Shown here piece after piece: positions 22,801 to 35,400 of a stretch of DNA of 64,000 nt. The notes beneath the pieces were generated by a model that was not told where the DNA came from, did no database searches, and was given only the letters and a program-made list of their open reading frames with translations. This stretch comes from Halicephalobus mephisto (taxonomy: Eukaryota; Nematoda; Chromadorea; Rhabditida; Panagrolaimidae). Where the stretch lies: contig SWDT01000281.1 of assembly GCA_009193035.1 (NCBI GenBank), positions 62,001 to 126,000 on the forward strand, given 5' to 3'. Both the position numbers and the translations under genes were made by a program. Every line of letters starts with the position of its first letter. Within the stretch, counting starts at the first letter, position 1.

Positions 22801-23336
22801 AAAAATATATTTTAAAAAAATAAATTCAAAAATACATTCAAAAAAACAAAAAATAAATTCAAAAATATATTCAAAAAATTAAATTTTAAAATTTGTTCAA
22901 TTTTTAAAAATTTTTGACAATATTCAAAAAAATTGAAAAATATATTTAAAGAATTTCTTCATTTTTTTTTAAATTGTGAAATATTTCTAAAAAAAATAAA
23001 AGTAAAAATTTTCAAATATTTAAATATATATTTTAAATATGTAAAATAACCGTTACCATGACATCATAGTCCTTTAATTGGTCGATGTTCTCACTGAATG
23101 TGTCACCTGGTTCTTTAAATTCTAACCTGTTGTAAATTTTAAAATGGTTAGAACTAAATGGTAAAACCTAAATTTTATATATTAAAAAAAATTTAAAAAT
23201 TAAAAAATTAAAAATAAAATTAAAAACATACTTCGACTAAAGTAGTGCCTTGAACAAGATCCTGACTATAAACCAACAACAAAATAGTCACTACTACACT
23301 AGTGATGAATATTGCTAACCGTAATCGAGCCTTCAT
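16801..23336 (-). CDS. aman-2: Golgi alpha-mannosidase II-like (GH38), with an apparent frameshift
   Basis: Exons in coding order: 23232-23336, 23057-23167, 21934-22539, 20842-21369, 19907-20149, 19385-19749, 19150-19241, 18190-18581, 17640-18144, 16801-16965. Golgi mannosidase II trims two mannoses from the hybrid N-glycan. The N-terminus is a short basic tail plus membrane anchor (about residues 7-24), as in type II Golgi enzymes. Catalytic motifs are present: HSHVDPGW near 109-116 (metal-binding His and Asp; vertebrate and fly enzymes have N before the D), nucleophile Asp in SVDPFGHG near 225, and CQHHDSITGT near 482-491. Exon 7 does not keep frame: the part before 19204 and the part after fit the family only if one base is dropped from the AAAAATTTT run at 19200-19208. 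Otherwise a stop follows soon after. Could be a sequence error or a real lesion. The start follows TATTTAG, a possible trans-splice site. Confidence 0.88.
18650..18957. repeat. AGGTCA/AAGTCA array in mannosidase intron 7
   Basis: An imperfect array of hexamers AGGTCA, AAGTCA, ACATCA and AGATCA. AGGTCA occurs at 18652, 18677, 18696, 18766, 18785, 18829, 18892 and 18911. Some neighbours form direct repeats with one-base spacing (AAGTCAAAGGTCA at 18904-18916). Confidence 0.75.
20480..20830. repeat. 28-34-bp tandem repeat in mannosidase intron 4
   Basis: The unit GGTACACAAGTATCTGAGAT followed by ATATAT recurs about ten times with small length changes (for example at 20651, 20679, 20709 and 20770). 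Frames that stay open on both strands here are repeat artefacts because the region is an intron (20150-20841). Confidence 0.8.
21530..21912. repeat. About 60-bp AT tandem repeat in mannosidase intron 3
   Basis: Repeated AATATATTAAATTTTTTAAA and AATGAATAAAATTGATTTTT blocks, five to six copies, in the intron 21370-21933. Confidence 0.7.
22545..22930. repeat. A-rich tandem repeat in mannosidase intron 2
   Basis: Blocks such as AAAATATATTCAAAAAATAA and ATTTTAAATTTTAAAAATAT recur about ten times in the intron 22540-23056. No coding signal. Confidence 0.65.
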
Positions 23337-24094
23337 CCTAAATAAAATTTTTAATAAAATTAAAAACATTCAAAAATATAAAATTCAAAAAAAAAGTAAA
23401 AATCCAAAATTTTTGCAAATATATAAAATCAGAAAATTTAAAGGATTTTTTAAATAGATAAAAATTCAAAAACATAAAATATATAAAATTTAAAAACATA
23501 TAAAATTTAAAAATTTAAAAAATTTAAAAAATTTAAAAATTCAAAAATTCAAAAAATTCAGATTTTGTTTTGAATTTTTCCAAAATATGAACATTTGGAT
23601 GTGTGACGTTTAGGAAATAAAGCTATATTTTCCTGGCTGTTCAAATAAAGAATTATGAGAAAAATGGAAATTTTCCTGGGACTCGCTTGACCCAAATAAA
23701 CGATTCCTTTACTCGAGTTGGAGGAATTTCGTTCACGAACAAGTGCAATTATTTTCTCCGTGAAAGAAAAAAGGGTTTGACAAAAGTTTCAATTTTAAAA
23801 AAAAAGAAAAATTTTTATATAAAGAAAACCAAAAATTAAAGATTCAGAACTGTTATCATGATTTTCAACTTTTATGGAAAAAATGGAAACGAAGAAGCCA
23901 GTCAAAACTAAACAACGCCCCATTTTATCTGGCTTTGGCCACCTCGCCCAAATTAGAACTTCGCTCTCTCTCTTTGAAAATTTTTGAATAACGAATTTTA
24001 CGGAACAAATATTCATCTTTTTTGCATAATAATACAACAATGACGAATATAACAATTATTGTTCAGATATAGATTAATTTTTTGGGGTTAATAC
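23337..24094. other. Divergent intergenic region upstream of the mannosidase gene
   Basis: It holds the promoter side of the mannosidase gene and, on the other strand, of the possible small gene at 24095. An A-rich stretch (23340-23560) is followed by mixed-composition sequence (23560-24080). An 86-codon minus-strand frame at 23795-24055 has no family resemblance and is probably chance. Confidence 0.4.
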
Positions 24095-24277
24095 ATGTTC
24101 CGTTTTTTAAACAACAGGTGGGACGTTGGAAAATTTCTTTTAGGCCAAATTGGCACCTTGTATCTCCGTCGATTTATTCATTACGAAACTTTATTAGTCG
24201 ATTTAGTCCAAAAGAAAGCTTTCCCAACAACTCCCTTGAGAAATCCAGACATTTTACAAAAACCTCCCAGTCCGTAA
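24095..24277 (+). CDS. Possible 60-residue basic protein
   Basis: A single-exon frame from ATG to TAA in an island less AT-rich than its surroundings. The product begins MFRFLNNRWDVGKFLLGQ and is basic, with a moderately hydrophobic amphipathic N-terminal half and a Pro-rich end (KPPSP). This would suit a small mitochondrial protein, but I recognise no family. Its stop lies 50 nt from the stop of the pelota gene on the other strand, the tight convergent packing seen elsewhere in the window. An overlapping plus-strand frame at 24082-24369 is longer but looks less protein-like (no island-limited boundaries, low-complexity end). Coding status is a guess from composition and position. Confidence 0.4.
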   Translation: MFRFLNNRWDVGKFLLGQIGTLYLRRFIHYETLLVDLVQKKAFPTTPLRNPDILQKPPSP

Positions 24278-24327
24278 AAACAATTTTTTTTACTCGTTTA
24301 GTCAAATCTCAACAGGCACATAAATTT

Positions 24328-25584
24328 TCAACCATCAAATTCTTCTTTTTCGTCTCCAAACATTTTTGACAAATGATCGTTTTCTATATTTTCATCATCT
24401 TCATCTTCATCATTTTCAATTTCTGGCAACGGAAAACGAAGTATAGCTGCAACACCAGTAATTTGATTCAATTGCTCTCCACTCACATGCATACTTGAAA
24501 AAATCAATACAGTTCCACCCTAAAAAATTACTTTTCATATATAAATTTTTTAAAATACAAAACTTACTTGACTTTTAACTGAATCTGAAAGTTCAATATA
24601 TTGTTTTCTTTGAACAACATCATTCGATCTAAACAACGCATCCGACAACATCAACGTGTCAATTGCTCCTTTTTCGTTCGCTTTCGTTACATGTTTAAAA
24701 CCATAGAAAGCTTTAGACGAATCAATGTTCAACAATTCTAAGAACCTGTTGAGAGCTTTCACTTCTGTTTGAGCTTTCGTATCCGCCAGTCGATTCGTAA
24801 CAACTGGATCTGCTAGGATTTCTTTCAACGCATGTTTAAAACCACTAGAAGCATGTAAAACAACAAATTTACTTTTATCCATCGTTGTTATTTTTTTTCC
24901 TTGTTTATCTGCCAATTCAAATAAATGATTCATAAATTGATCTTTTAGAAATCCTCTACTAGCGATGATAATACATTTCATTATTTCTAAATTAATATGT
25001 CTCAAAAATGCTTGTGAAACAGCATCTAAAAATTTAATAATAGCTTTATCATGTTGATTTGTAAATCCTTTTCTTTTTCTAGCCACAGGCATGTCTATTT
25101 TAGCTTTAACAATCGTCATTGTCGAAGTCAAAACACACACATTCGCCAATCCTTCATGCATAATGACAGCCGCAACATCCGCATTTTTTCCACTATCCAG
25201 GGCTTCTTCTAATCTTTGAAAATCAATCGCATCCCAACATGGTTTCCACAACGTAAATTGACGATTCAACTCCAAATCTACAGTATGATACGCTCCCAAT
25301 TTAACATGTTCATTCATCAAAACATTTTTTCCACGTAAATGTATCGACGACGCAGATGGATCATAATCAATTGCTTCTATTTCAACTTCTAAAGTTAATT
25401 GAATTTTCTGACTTGTTTTAGATCCAGTAGCAGATTCATTCAATATCTTTCTCAACGTTTTAGATCTAACTTTATCACCAATTCTGATAATATTATAAAG
25501 ATGCCACATGTCTTCCGCTTCATCACACATTAATTTCACTTGACCAGATCCATCTCGATCCACATTTTTATATATTTGTCTCAT
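24328..25584 (-). CDS. pelo: Pelota, ribosome rescue factor (Dom34)
   Basis: Two exons: 24568-25584 (339 codons) and 24328-24519 (63 codons plus TGA), phase 0, for 402 residues. Pelota is an eRF1 relative that with HBS1 splits ribosomes stalled at mRNA ends (no-go and nonstop decay). Landmarks along the protein: EDMWHLYN near 28-35, NRQFTLWK near 108, the [18 protein letters not shown] stretch near 135-152, ARKRKG near 168, [12 protein letters not shown] near 244, [13 protein letters not shown] near 297 and the [25 protein letters not shown] end. The acidic tail (EDEDDEN) is typical. All three eRF1-like domains are complete. The start codon follows TTGTTTAG directly, a likely trans-splice acceptor. 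The start lies 880 nt downstream of the neurofibromin stop on the same strand, long for an operon spacer. Confidence 0.96.
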
Positions 25585-26464
25585 CTAAACAATTCAAAAA
25601 ACTTAAATCTAAAAAATCCAAATAAAAACACGGTCAAAAACCGTTAATTTTCTTTAATTAAATTATAATTAAAACTTTATACATTAAAAATACAAAAATA
25701 GAGATCTGTAAAAACAAAACTGAGATCAAAATAATCAAAAATAAAACAATTGAAATGTAATAAAAAGACACTCAGTAAAAACCAGTAAAAAATTAAAAAT
25801 TACAAAAAATTAAAAATTACAAAAATTATGCATTTCTCAATCTTGATTATTTTTGTATCATTTTCATGTAATTTTCTCTACATTCGAATACCATCCATAA
25901 ATCCAAATTTTATAGAAATCCAACAACACATCCAATAATGACTTCAGGAAACAATTAACTTCTGTTTGAAAAGAAATTATTCCACCATCATATGCAGTTA
26001 ATTGCTTTCCAGACAATAACTGAATAGCTTCAACAGTACTTCCATAAGCAGTTGCATAAAGCAATCCCGTTCTATTTGAAAAAAAATCTTTTTGATTTCT
26101 GAAATAAAACAATTTCACCTTCAAAAACCATCTTAAGAAGCACTCGATTCCTATTCAATATTGTAAAATCAACGAGTACAGTCCATGCAAAAAATAACTA
26201 AACATCAATAATTCTTTTTAAAAAATACTTCGTAAATAAAACGGCAGAAAAATTCCTAAAAAATAAAAATTATAAAATTCTTAATAAAGCTCTTACCATG
26301 ATCAAAATTGTAACAAATAAACTATATAAAATAAATCAAATAAAAACTAATAATTCAATAGACAAAAAATACACATCATTGAGCACTTTATAGATAAAAT
26401 ATATCATCATACTCCAGATGACCTCTTATCACTCAATTTCCTGATCATTTCAATCAATAAAAAA
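25585..26464. other. Spacer between neurofibromin and pelota, with an orphan open frame
   Basis: On the minus strand the 86-codon frame 26124-25864 contains a protein-like stretch (RTGLLYATAYGSTVEAIQ, then LSGKQLTAYDGG). A second minus-strand stretch just upstream, in another frame, reads WTVLVDFTILNRNRVLLKMV (about 26207-26148). I could not join them with a plausible intron: the only splice-like pair between them is 20 nt apart and gives the wrong phase. It could be 3'UTR of neurofibromin, a decayed gene or a poorly modelled small gene. Confidence 0.3.
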
Positions 26465-29400
26465 TCAAAGACAAGCAACGATGCATTCCAAACATGAGAC
26501 CAAATTAGCATTGATTGCTTGTCGGGACGCTCTCTAAAAATAAAAAAATAAAAAAGAGAAAAGATCAAAACTGCAATTTTTTCAGGAAAAAAAGTAAATA
26601 TTCACCTTCATTTCTTAAAAAGTATAACTTTTCTACCAAAACGAATAATGTCAATTCTTGACAAAAACGTTCTTTTTTAATTTCAAGATTACTTTTTACT
26701 CTATTAATTGCTTTTATTTATAAAACACAATTTCTTATTTCAAAAAACATAAACCATAGAATTACGCATAATTTAAAAGTTATTTTTATTAAAAATTCCA
26801 CTTTGAATTGTCATATAACTAATGTTGGAGTCATCATATACATGTTCAAAATTCATTTGAAATTTCTACTAAAGGATCTTTTGTAACGAAAAAATCAAAA
26901 GAAAGTGTGAAATTTCATATATCAAAAGTTGAAAAACAGAAAGTTACTTCTTTGTTCTTCAGAATTTTGTAGTTTTATTCTAGAATAATTAATTCTTTTG
27001 TATTTTAATCAATTATACTATTTTTCTATAATTAAAATCTAGGCTTTAACTAAATTAGATTAGATTAGGTTTAAATTCAGCTTAATCTAAATTCGTTTTT
27101 GCTAAATTAAGTATATTTTTCTCTTAGAGCTAACATCATTGATGTTCTCACACTTAAATCATAAAGCAAAGCTCAAATAGGTCTATAAAGTGCATTTTTG
27201 GAATAAAACGTATATTAAAATACACCAAACTTCGATTATAGATTCTGAAAATGATTCTTAAAAACTTCAATTTCATATATAGTTCATTCAAAAGATCACT
27301 TTGAACAAAGTGTTTTGTTACATCATATATACTGTATAATTATAGTGTTTTTTAAAATCAGAATTTGTTTTATAAATAAAAAAATAACGTAAAAAGTAAT
27401 TTTAAAGTTCGAAAACACCGTTCCCGTCAAGAATTATGACTCATTTTAACAAAAAGGTCACATTTTTTTAAAAACCAAAAGTGAACATCCACTTCCTTTT
27501 TCTAAAAAATATTGCCATACCAAAAATCATTAACTTACAGGAGAAAGAAAAGCACCTGCATATCTCCATAAACCAGCAAATCCTGATTGTTGAAGAAAAG
27601 AACATACTTGTTGAGGAGTTATACCAGAAGGAGAATCTTCAGAAGCACTAGTTTCAATCAATCGTACAACAGTAGACAACATTTGAACAGAATGACAACT
27701 TTGAACTAATCCAACAATTCTTTGATCCAATAAACATTCAATAACAGGTACAACACTTGGAAATACAGAAACAGCTTCCAGAAGATAATCAAGAACAATA
27801 TGAACATTCGGACAACTTCTAGCCAATATAGCCAAAACAGTAACAGTCAAAGATTGCAGTTGCTCTTCATTAATAATATTCGGATCTAATAAAATAGTAG
27901 TTTCTTCTTCTTCATCTTCATTCCACACACTAATTACCGGATTATCAGTAAAAACATCTGGAGGTTCAAGTCCTTGAATAGCCCATTGAGGTTGAAGAAC
28001 CGATCTATGAGCATTATGTAATACATTCGAATTCAGTCTAAACCTCTGTTGTATTTTTTCATCAAATGGAAGTAAAGCCAGTAAATAAGGAAGCGTCTCC
28101 TTCGTCAAAATAAACGGATTACTAAAATTCCAAATAAATCCTATTTAAAAAATAAAAAACAAACCTATGACTACATTTAGCTGTAATTCTAAGAAGAAGT
28201 TGAAGCAATTGCAATACTTTTGCTGATAAATAAGGTTGTCTTAACCCTTTCAACAGATAACCAACAAGTGCAAAATTAAAATTTGCTTTAAACGACAATC
28301 CAGCATATTGATCAAGAGCTTTCATATCCCATTCCAAATGAACTCTAGATTCCATTGCCATTTTTTCAATATTCTAAAAAAATTATTGTTAAAAAATCAG
28401 AAAACTCATGTACTAAAAAATTGAAAACTCCAATATTGCAAAATTTAAACACAAATTGCGACTAATTTCATTTTAAAAATTTAATTTTCTTTGGATATTT
28501 ACAATTATCTTTAAAATAATAGTATTTTATCGTGATTTATTAAAATCAGAATGAATGAAATTTCACCATTATTGATTTTCAATGCACTACTAATTAAAAA
28601 ATTGAGCAAAGATCATCGATATATGGAGTAGATTTTGTGTTATAATCCTTTCATTCACCAAAATAACCAAGTACAACATCACATACAAAACATAGTACTA
28701 CACAAATTGTGTCCAATTGCACATCTCGTTGTAGTACATTACATAATCTAATGAAATTTCCAAAAATTTTAAACTAATTATAAAAAATCAATGGATTTAA
28801 TTGCCGACAAAAGTAGATAAAAACAATTAAAATTTTAAAAAAACTACTAAGGGCAAATTTCAAAAAAACAAAATAAAATATATTACAAAAATTAATAAAA
28901 CAAAAACTTTACTATTTTGCAATTATCCAAAAAAATCAAATAACTATAATATCCAAAACTTGCAATATATGGATTTTTTCTTAAATTACAAAATAAAACT
29001 TACAGTATGTTCAAAAACTCCCATCTGATCTAAATTAACCAAATTAGCATGAAGAAGTTGAATAGCATATTCATAAATAGTAGCATGTTCCAATTGAAAC
29101 AGTAATATTGCAATCCAAAAAATAAATCTATGAACAACAGAATTAGAAGGTGTTAAAACATGAAGTCTTATCAATGACAAAGTAACACCAGATATACTTG
29201 TCAATGATTCTCTTCTTTTAACAACTTGCAAAAGCATAAAAACAATCGATTTTATATCCGCATCTGAAACAGACGTCGCCAAACAACTATATGCAATTAA
29301 CGATCGAATTTGAATATTAGGCGGAGATATACATTGAAATACCCAATTTCTTGCCATTGTTCTCCATTCTGATAGCCATTCCTTTTTATTATCTGCTGCT

Positions 29401-32400
29401 TTTTCAATATCAGCAACAATTGCAATCATCAACGATACTAATTGATGAATATTCGATAATGACACTTGTTGTTTATTATCTTCTTCATGAGATGCATCCG
29501 AATGTTGATGATCACTATTCGAATCCTCCGACAAATTATTAACATACACATCATCATCATCTTCTTCATTTATCATCATCATAACAGCATCTACAACCGC
29601 TTGACCACTACCGTATTCAGATACATTAAACAATCTCAATGTTTCTTCACTATTTAACTGTCTTAAAAATATTCCCAAACATCGATGAAATTCTTCTGAA
29701 AATTCATATTTTCCATTAACACCAAAACCATGGAATATATTTGAAACAATCGCAAATACAGTACATCTAATAAATCTCGATCCATTACCAGCTAGACAAG
29801 TCGTCATATGCATCAAATTCGGTAACTGCGTTTCAATATCAATATTACACGGATCAAAACTAGCTGTCAACAACAACGTCATAAGTTTTGACAACTTATT
29901 ATCTGTACTATTTAATTCAATCATAATTCTATTAATAACAGCACTTGAAAAATTCGACAATTCAGCCACTAATGGTTGAGCTATTTCAATTAATAATTGA
30001 TGTTGACTTGATCCATCTAATAAATGATTTAATAATATATCAACAATTGCCGTTTGTTTGCCTATAATTGGCCAAACATTATTCAATATTAAAGCACTGA
30101 ACGAATTCCTCATCGATGTAGCTGATATTAATAACGAAAATATCTCATGTATCTGTTCATCTTCTAATCTATCAAGTACATTCCATGCATTTTTCAATCC
30201 TTCTATTAAAAATGCTGCATTTGGATGATAAATTATTTTTCCTAACAAATTCAATAATAATGTTGGTTCATTTTCAACTAACATATCAATAATAGGTCTC
30301 AAAAATCCAATTGTATTAGTTGGTACAAATACACATGGTGCTTCTTGAAGTTTAGATGAAATATCCAAATTCAACGTCGAACTAAGAGTATTCAACAACC
30401 GATATGCCACACATCTCACTCCCACATCCTGATCCGCCATATTAACCAATGCCAAAGCAACCACATCCTTAAAATTAGCTTGTAATTGAATATGAGCATC
30501 TGCACATGCAGCAACACTATTTTTCGATCTCATACTGAATATCTTATCCACCAATTCTCGTGCTTTTTCTAATCTCAACGAAATAATATGATTTTCGTTA
30601 ATCAAAAAAGTCACTGTTTTGTTGTTCGTACATAACACTTGTTCAAAAGCAGTACATGGAAAAATTTCCGACACTGTTATTGGACGACCTCTCCATCGAC
30701 GTTCTCGATCAATTTTCACAATATTATCAATCAATTTCACAACAACATCCGTTTCATTTGCAGATAAAATTTTCGCTCTATACACACTTGAAGCTTGAGT
30801 TGACATCTGTCTCAAAGTAAGTGGTGGTAAACTTGCAAAATGATAAGCAACACCAGATAAATCGAAGAAAATAGGTAACTAAAATATTTTTAAAAACAAT
30901 ATTCCCAAAAAGTTAAACTTACTTTTGAAAAATGAGCATCACTCAATTGTGTAAATACCTTAGGGGAACAAAACAATATAACGAATCTTTCAATTGATTG
31001 TAGAACATTCATCGGAAAAAGTTTAGCCAAATTTGCCGGATATTCACAACATAGACAATCAATAACACATATGAATTTTCCTTTGGAACATCTTTCTTCT
31101 ATCTGTTTTTTTACCGTATCCAAATCAGAAGTCATTACCCTTCGAAGAACTAAAATATAAATCTGCGAAGAATTATGAAGATCATTATTAATTTGATAAA
31201 ATGCAAGCAATGACGGATCACAAGCATCACTAAGAGCAGAAAGTTGTCTAGTTGGTAATTGATCAGGAAGAGCATGAAGAAGAGCATCAATACGAGAACA
31301 CAAATTAGTATGAGTAGATAATAATCTCAATTGACGAACAATTTCACATCTATTACCAGAAAATAATTCATGAATATTTTGAAGCAATGGTAAATTAACT
31401 GAAGGTTGAATTGACGTTTCTGTATCAACCCAAGTTTCTACTGTTTCATTAAGAGCAACAGCAGACAAAAAACTAAAAAATTTACAAAAAATTTTAAAAA
31501 TTAAAAAATCAAAACCTACTTTGTAACTGTTTCATCAACATTTGTTGTTAATTGTTGAAAATGAATCATACTTGTATCTTTAGGACGAGATGGTTGATTT
31601 ACAGTATATTGTAAAATTTTCGAAATCAATGTAAGTCCACGACTCATAGCTCTAGTCGGTCTTTTCGCCATCATTTGATTTTCATATGGCGAAACAATAG
31701 CAGGATTAAAAAACCGAAGAAAAAGAATCTTTCCTAAAGCAGATAATCCACAATTAGGAAACCTTGAGTTAATAACATGATAGATAGCGTGACAAACACT
31801 TTTCAATTGATGAGGAAAGCGATCTTCCGATTTCAAAATTAGATTAAACGCCATTTCTGCAACTTGTTGAGTGGCTTCAACACCAGCTTCAGAACTACTT
31901 CCAGGAGGTAATCGATCTTGTTCAATTTCATACGACCTGTCTGGAGTTTTCTGCATATATTGGAACAAGGGAGAAAGAGTTTCATAAAGATAAGCATGTC
32001 CATAGACTCGGAAACAGTATCCAATAATCTTAGCAGCCAAAGACGATCCACGAAACAAGGTTGAAGGCGACATAACGCATTCTGCTTCTCTAACCAGCAC
32101 TGTCCACAGTAATTCACTGAGCAAATGTCGTTCACTAAACGCGATCACAAGCACTCGAGATAATTGGTCCTAAAAGTAAGTAAATATAAAACAAAATTTA
32201 ACCAAAAAGAATTAAAAATGTAAAATCCAATTCGGAAAATAAACTAACCATGTTTTCACTAGGCAAAGCGTTGATGAGAGCGTTAACAAGCGGCAAACTA
32301 CCTTCGTCTGATATCAAAGTTATCAGTTTTAGTAACTCGCATTGTTGAGCGTTAATTTCCGACAAAGTATTAGCATTACCCGACGATTTCTGACTTAAAA

Positions 32401-35400
32401 CTCTACAAATAGCTTCCAGAATCCATCTTCGAAGTTTAGGTTCTCCAGTCCAAGCGATATCAATCAATCTTGCTATTCCCAATTCCAGATTACTTCCGAC
32501 CAAATGAGCAACAGCAGCTAGAGCATAATCCTCAATATTGGCTATAACTTCAGGACTCGATGTCGGGATATTCTCCGTTCCACTGGTTCCTGGAGGAACA
32601 AGAGCACTATGAAGATCATTATGAATTGACGATGATTGAGTAAATTGAAACGATGGCAAAGCAGCACTAAAAGTTTCCACAAGCAAATTGAAGACTCTAA
32701 AAAATATCCAATATTAAAATTAATAAAACCATAAAAATCACAATCACAAAACATACCGCATATCAAACACAATACTCAATACTTACTTGTTGAAATTAAT
32801 AGGTGACAAAGCAATAGACATGTTTCCAAGCAGTTTACTCAACGCTTGGAGAACTGCCAAAACGGCATCGCTGAAAAGTCCATATTGCAATTCATATAAA
32901 AAACAAAACCAAAAACGCCTCTAATTTTTCCACTCGAGACAATCCTAAACTCATAAAAGAGAACAAACGTTCGGTTTTTTCCATTCGGAACAATTTTGAA
33001 TTTTTATATAAAAAACAAAATGTAAAAATTTCAAGTTTTTTATTATAAGTAAATTTAAATTTATATATGAAAGCTAAATTAATGTAAAAATTTAGTTTCT
33101 AAGGTAATTCGTAACTGAATATAAAACTTTGGTTTTTTATCTAAAACAATCCTAACTTCATATATAAAAATCAAATTAATATAAAGTTTTAATTCTTAAG
33201 ATAATTCATAAATTAATACAAAATTTTCGATTTTTCTTATTTAAAAAAACCCTAAATTTATATATAAAAATCAAATTAATATAAAATTTTCGAAATTTTC
33301 CATTTAAAAAATCCTAAATTCTTATATAAAAATTAAATTAATATAAATTTTCGATTTTTCCCATTTAAAAAATCCTACTTCATATATAAAAGTCAAATTA
33401 ATATAAAATTTTCAATTTTTCTCATTTAAAAGATCCTAAATTCATATATAAAAATCAAATTAATATAAATTTTCGAAATTTCCCATTTCAAATAATCCTG
33501 AACTTTAGATTCATATAAAAACAACCTTAAACATGTTTTTTTTAATATAATCCTAAAAACGAACCATTTCAAAGTTGAATTTGAGTATCCTGGAAGTGCC
33601 GAAAACGTATTGATAAAATATTCAATCAATTTAGATTGAATCTGGGTTGGAATTTTCTGAGTACTGCTGTTGTCAATAATCAACGATATCAAGCCCGATA
33701 ATTTCTTCACTAATGTCATTTGTTTCGCAATTTGATGTCCTTGATTGCTACTGCCACCACTTCCAGCACTTTTATTCGAAATCGTTTCGCCATGAGTCGC
33801 TGGATCCAGTCTAATCCCCGGCTGTTCTGCATGAGCCAAAAGCGCCGAAATAATTTGAATTGTCGATTCAGTTTTAAGCACAACTACAGATCTTCTACTT
33901 AGCATATTCTTCAAAATATAAATCACATGTTCCACAAATTGTCCATTTGAAGTATGTTGAACTAAATGAACACTAATCGTATGGAGAATAAAGTGATCCA
34001 AAGAGTAATCCATTTCAAAACTTATTAATTCTTTCACATTTTTACACATAACATCTTTCATATTCGCCGATTCAACTCTCAAAACTGATAACAACTTACT
34101 CAAAAAACTAGTAACATGATTCTGTTCATTAACGTAGATCAAATGCGATAAAGAACACAAAAATCCAGAAATATTCGACCACACATCTATCATCGATTGC
34201 GTCACATCCGTAGTGGTGCTGGAATACGCCGCTATCCTAGTTACATGTTCTATAAATTCCACATGATCTTTATATCCAGAAACCAGATGATTCGTGAATA
34301 ATTCCCAAATTCTGTAAGATTCATGCCATGCCTCGTTCAAAGCAGCATTACAGTGCGGCAAAGTCCTCAAATGCTTGTATATGCTTTTTTGAAGGACTAC
34401 TCTTCCAGCTGTAATAATATTCGAAGCACATGACAAATGAGCAGATAACGATGAAGCCAATGACGAACTTATCTGAGCCGTGTGGATCCCATTCAACTCA
34501 AAAAGCGACAATGCACACAAAACCATGTCAGAATCACAGCTCCAAAGATACAAAAAACAAACAGCTTCAAATTTGATCAACGATTGAGTCGTCATCGCAT
34601 CCACGTAATCATCCGTCACCAAATCGTAGTGTTTTTTTACAAAGTCAATCCTATACTGCATAATTGCCTTGATCCAAGTAATCACGTGTTCCGCGTTCGG
34701 AATTTGAAAATGAATAAGTTTCTGACAGACAGAGAACAGCATATGAGATCCGACTGTGAAAAACGATTGCATGGCATGTTTCGGAGAAGTGCTGTTCCAA
34801 AAAGGAATCACAGAATGAAGAGCTAATAAAGCTTGCATCGCTCCAGAATGCAATTGAGGATGATCAATCAACAGCACCAAGGCAGATACAATACTATCTA
34901 TACATCCTTCGTCTTCTTTTCCTCGTTGTCTGATTAGCAAAAGTGGTTGAGTAGTTATCAACTTCAACAACGCCACCAGAAGTCGTTGTTGTGAACAATT
35001 ACTGTCTACATTCCCCCCACAGGCATTTCCACGTTCAACTCGGAATTTTCCAGACATCTTCTGCCAACTCTGAATTTTTATTTATTTTAAAAATAATTTT
35101 TTATAATTTTGGAATTTTTAAATCTACATATAAAAAAACAAGTACCGTAAAAGTCAAAAAAAAAAATAACAATTACCAAAAATCAATTTTTTTTAATTCA
35201 AAAAATTTAAAATAATTTCGTAATTATTTTTATATTCAATTTTTTTAATATTATAGCATTTAAGATATTTAAACTTTTTTTAATTTGTAAAAAAGTTAAA
35301 CTTTTTCTATTTTATAAAAAATTGTAATTTTTAAAAAATTTTAACTTATTGTTTTTAATTTTATAAAAAATTATAATTTTTAAAAATTTTAACTTATTTT

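Noticed and set aside
23795..24055. 86-codon minus-strand frame
   Set aside because: No start context, no family match and a low-complexity end; probably chance in 5' flank.
24082..24369. 95-codon plus-strand frame overlapping the 60-codon candidate
   Set aside because: It runs into the pelota 3' end with a Phe-rich low-complexity tail; the 24095 frame is the better candidate.
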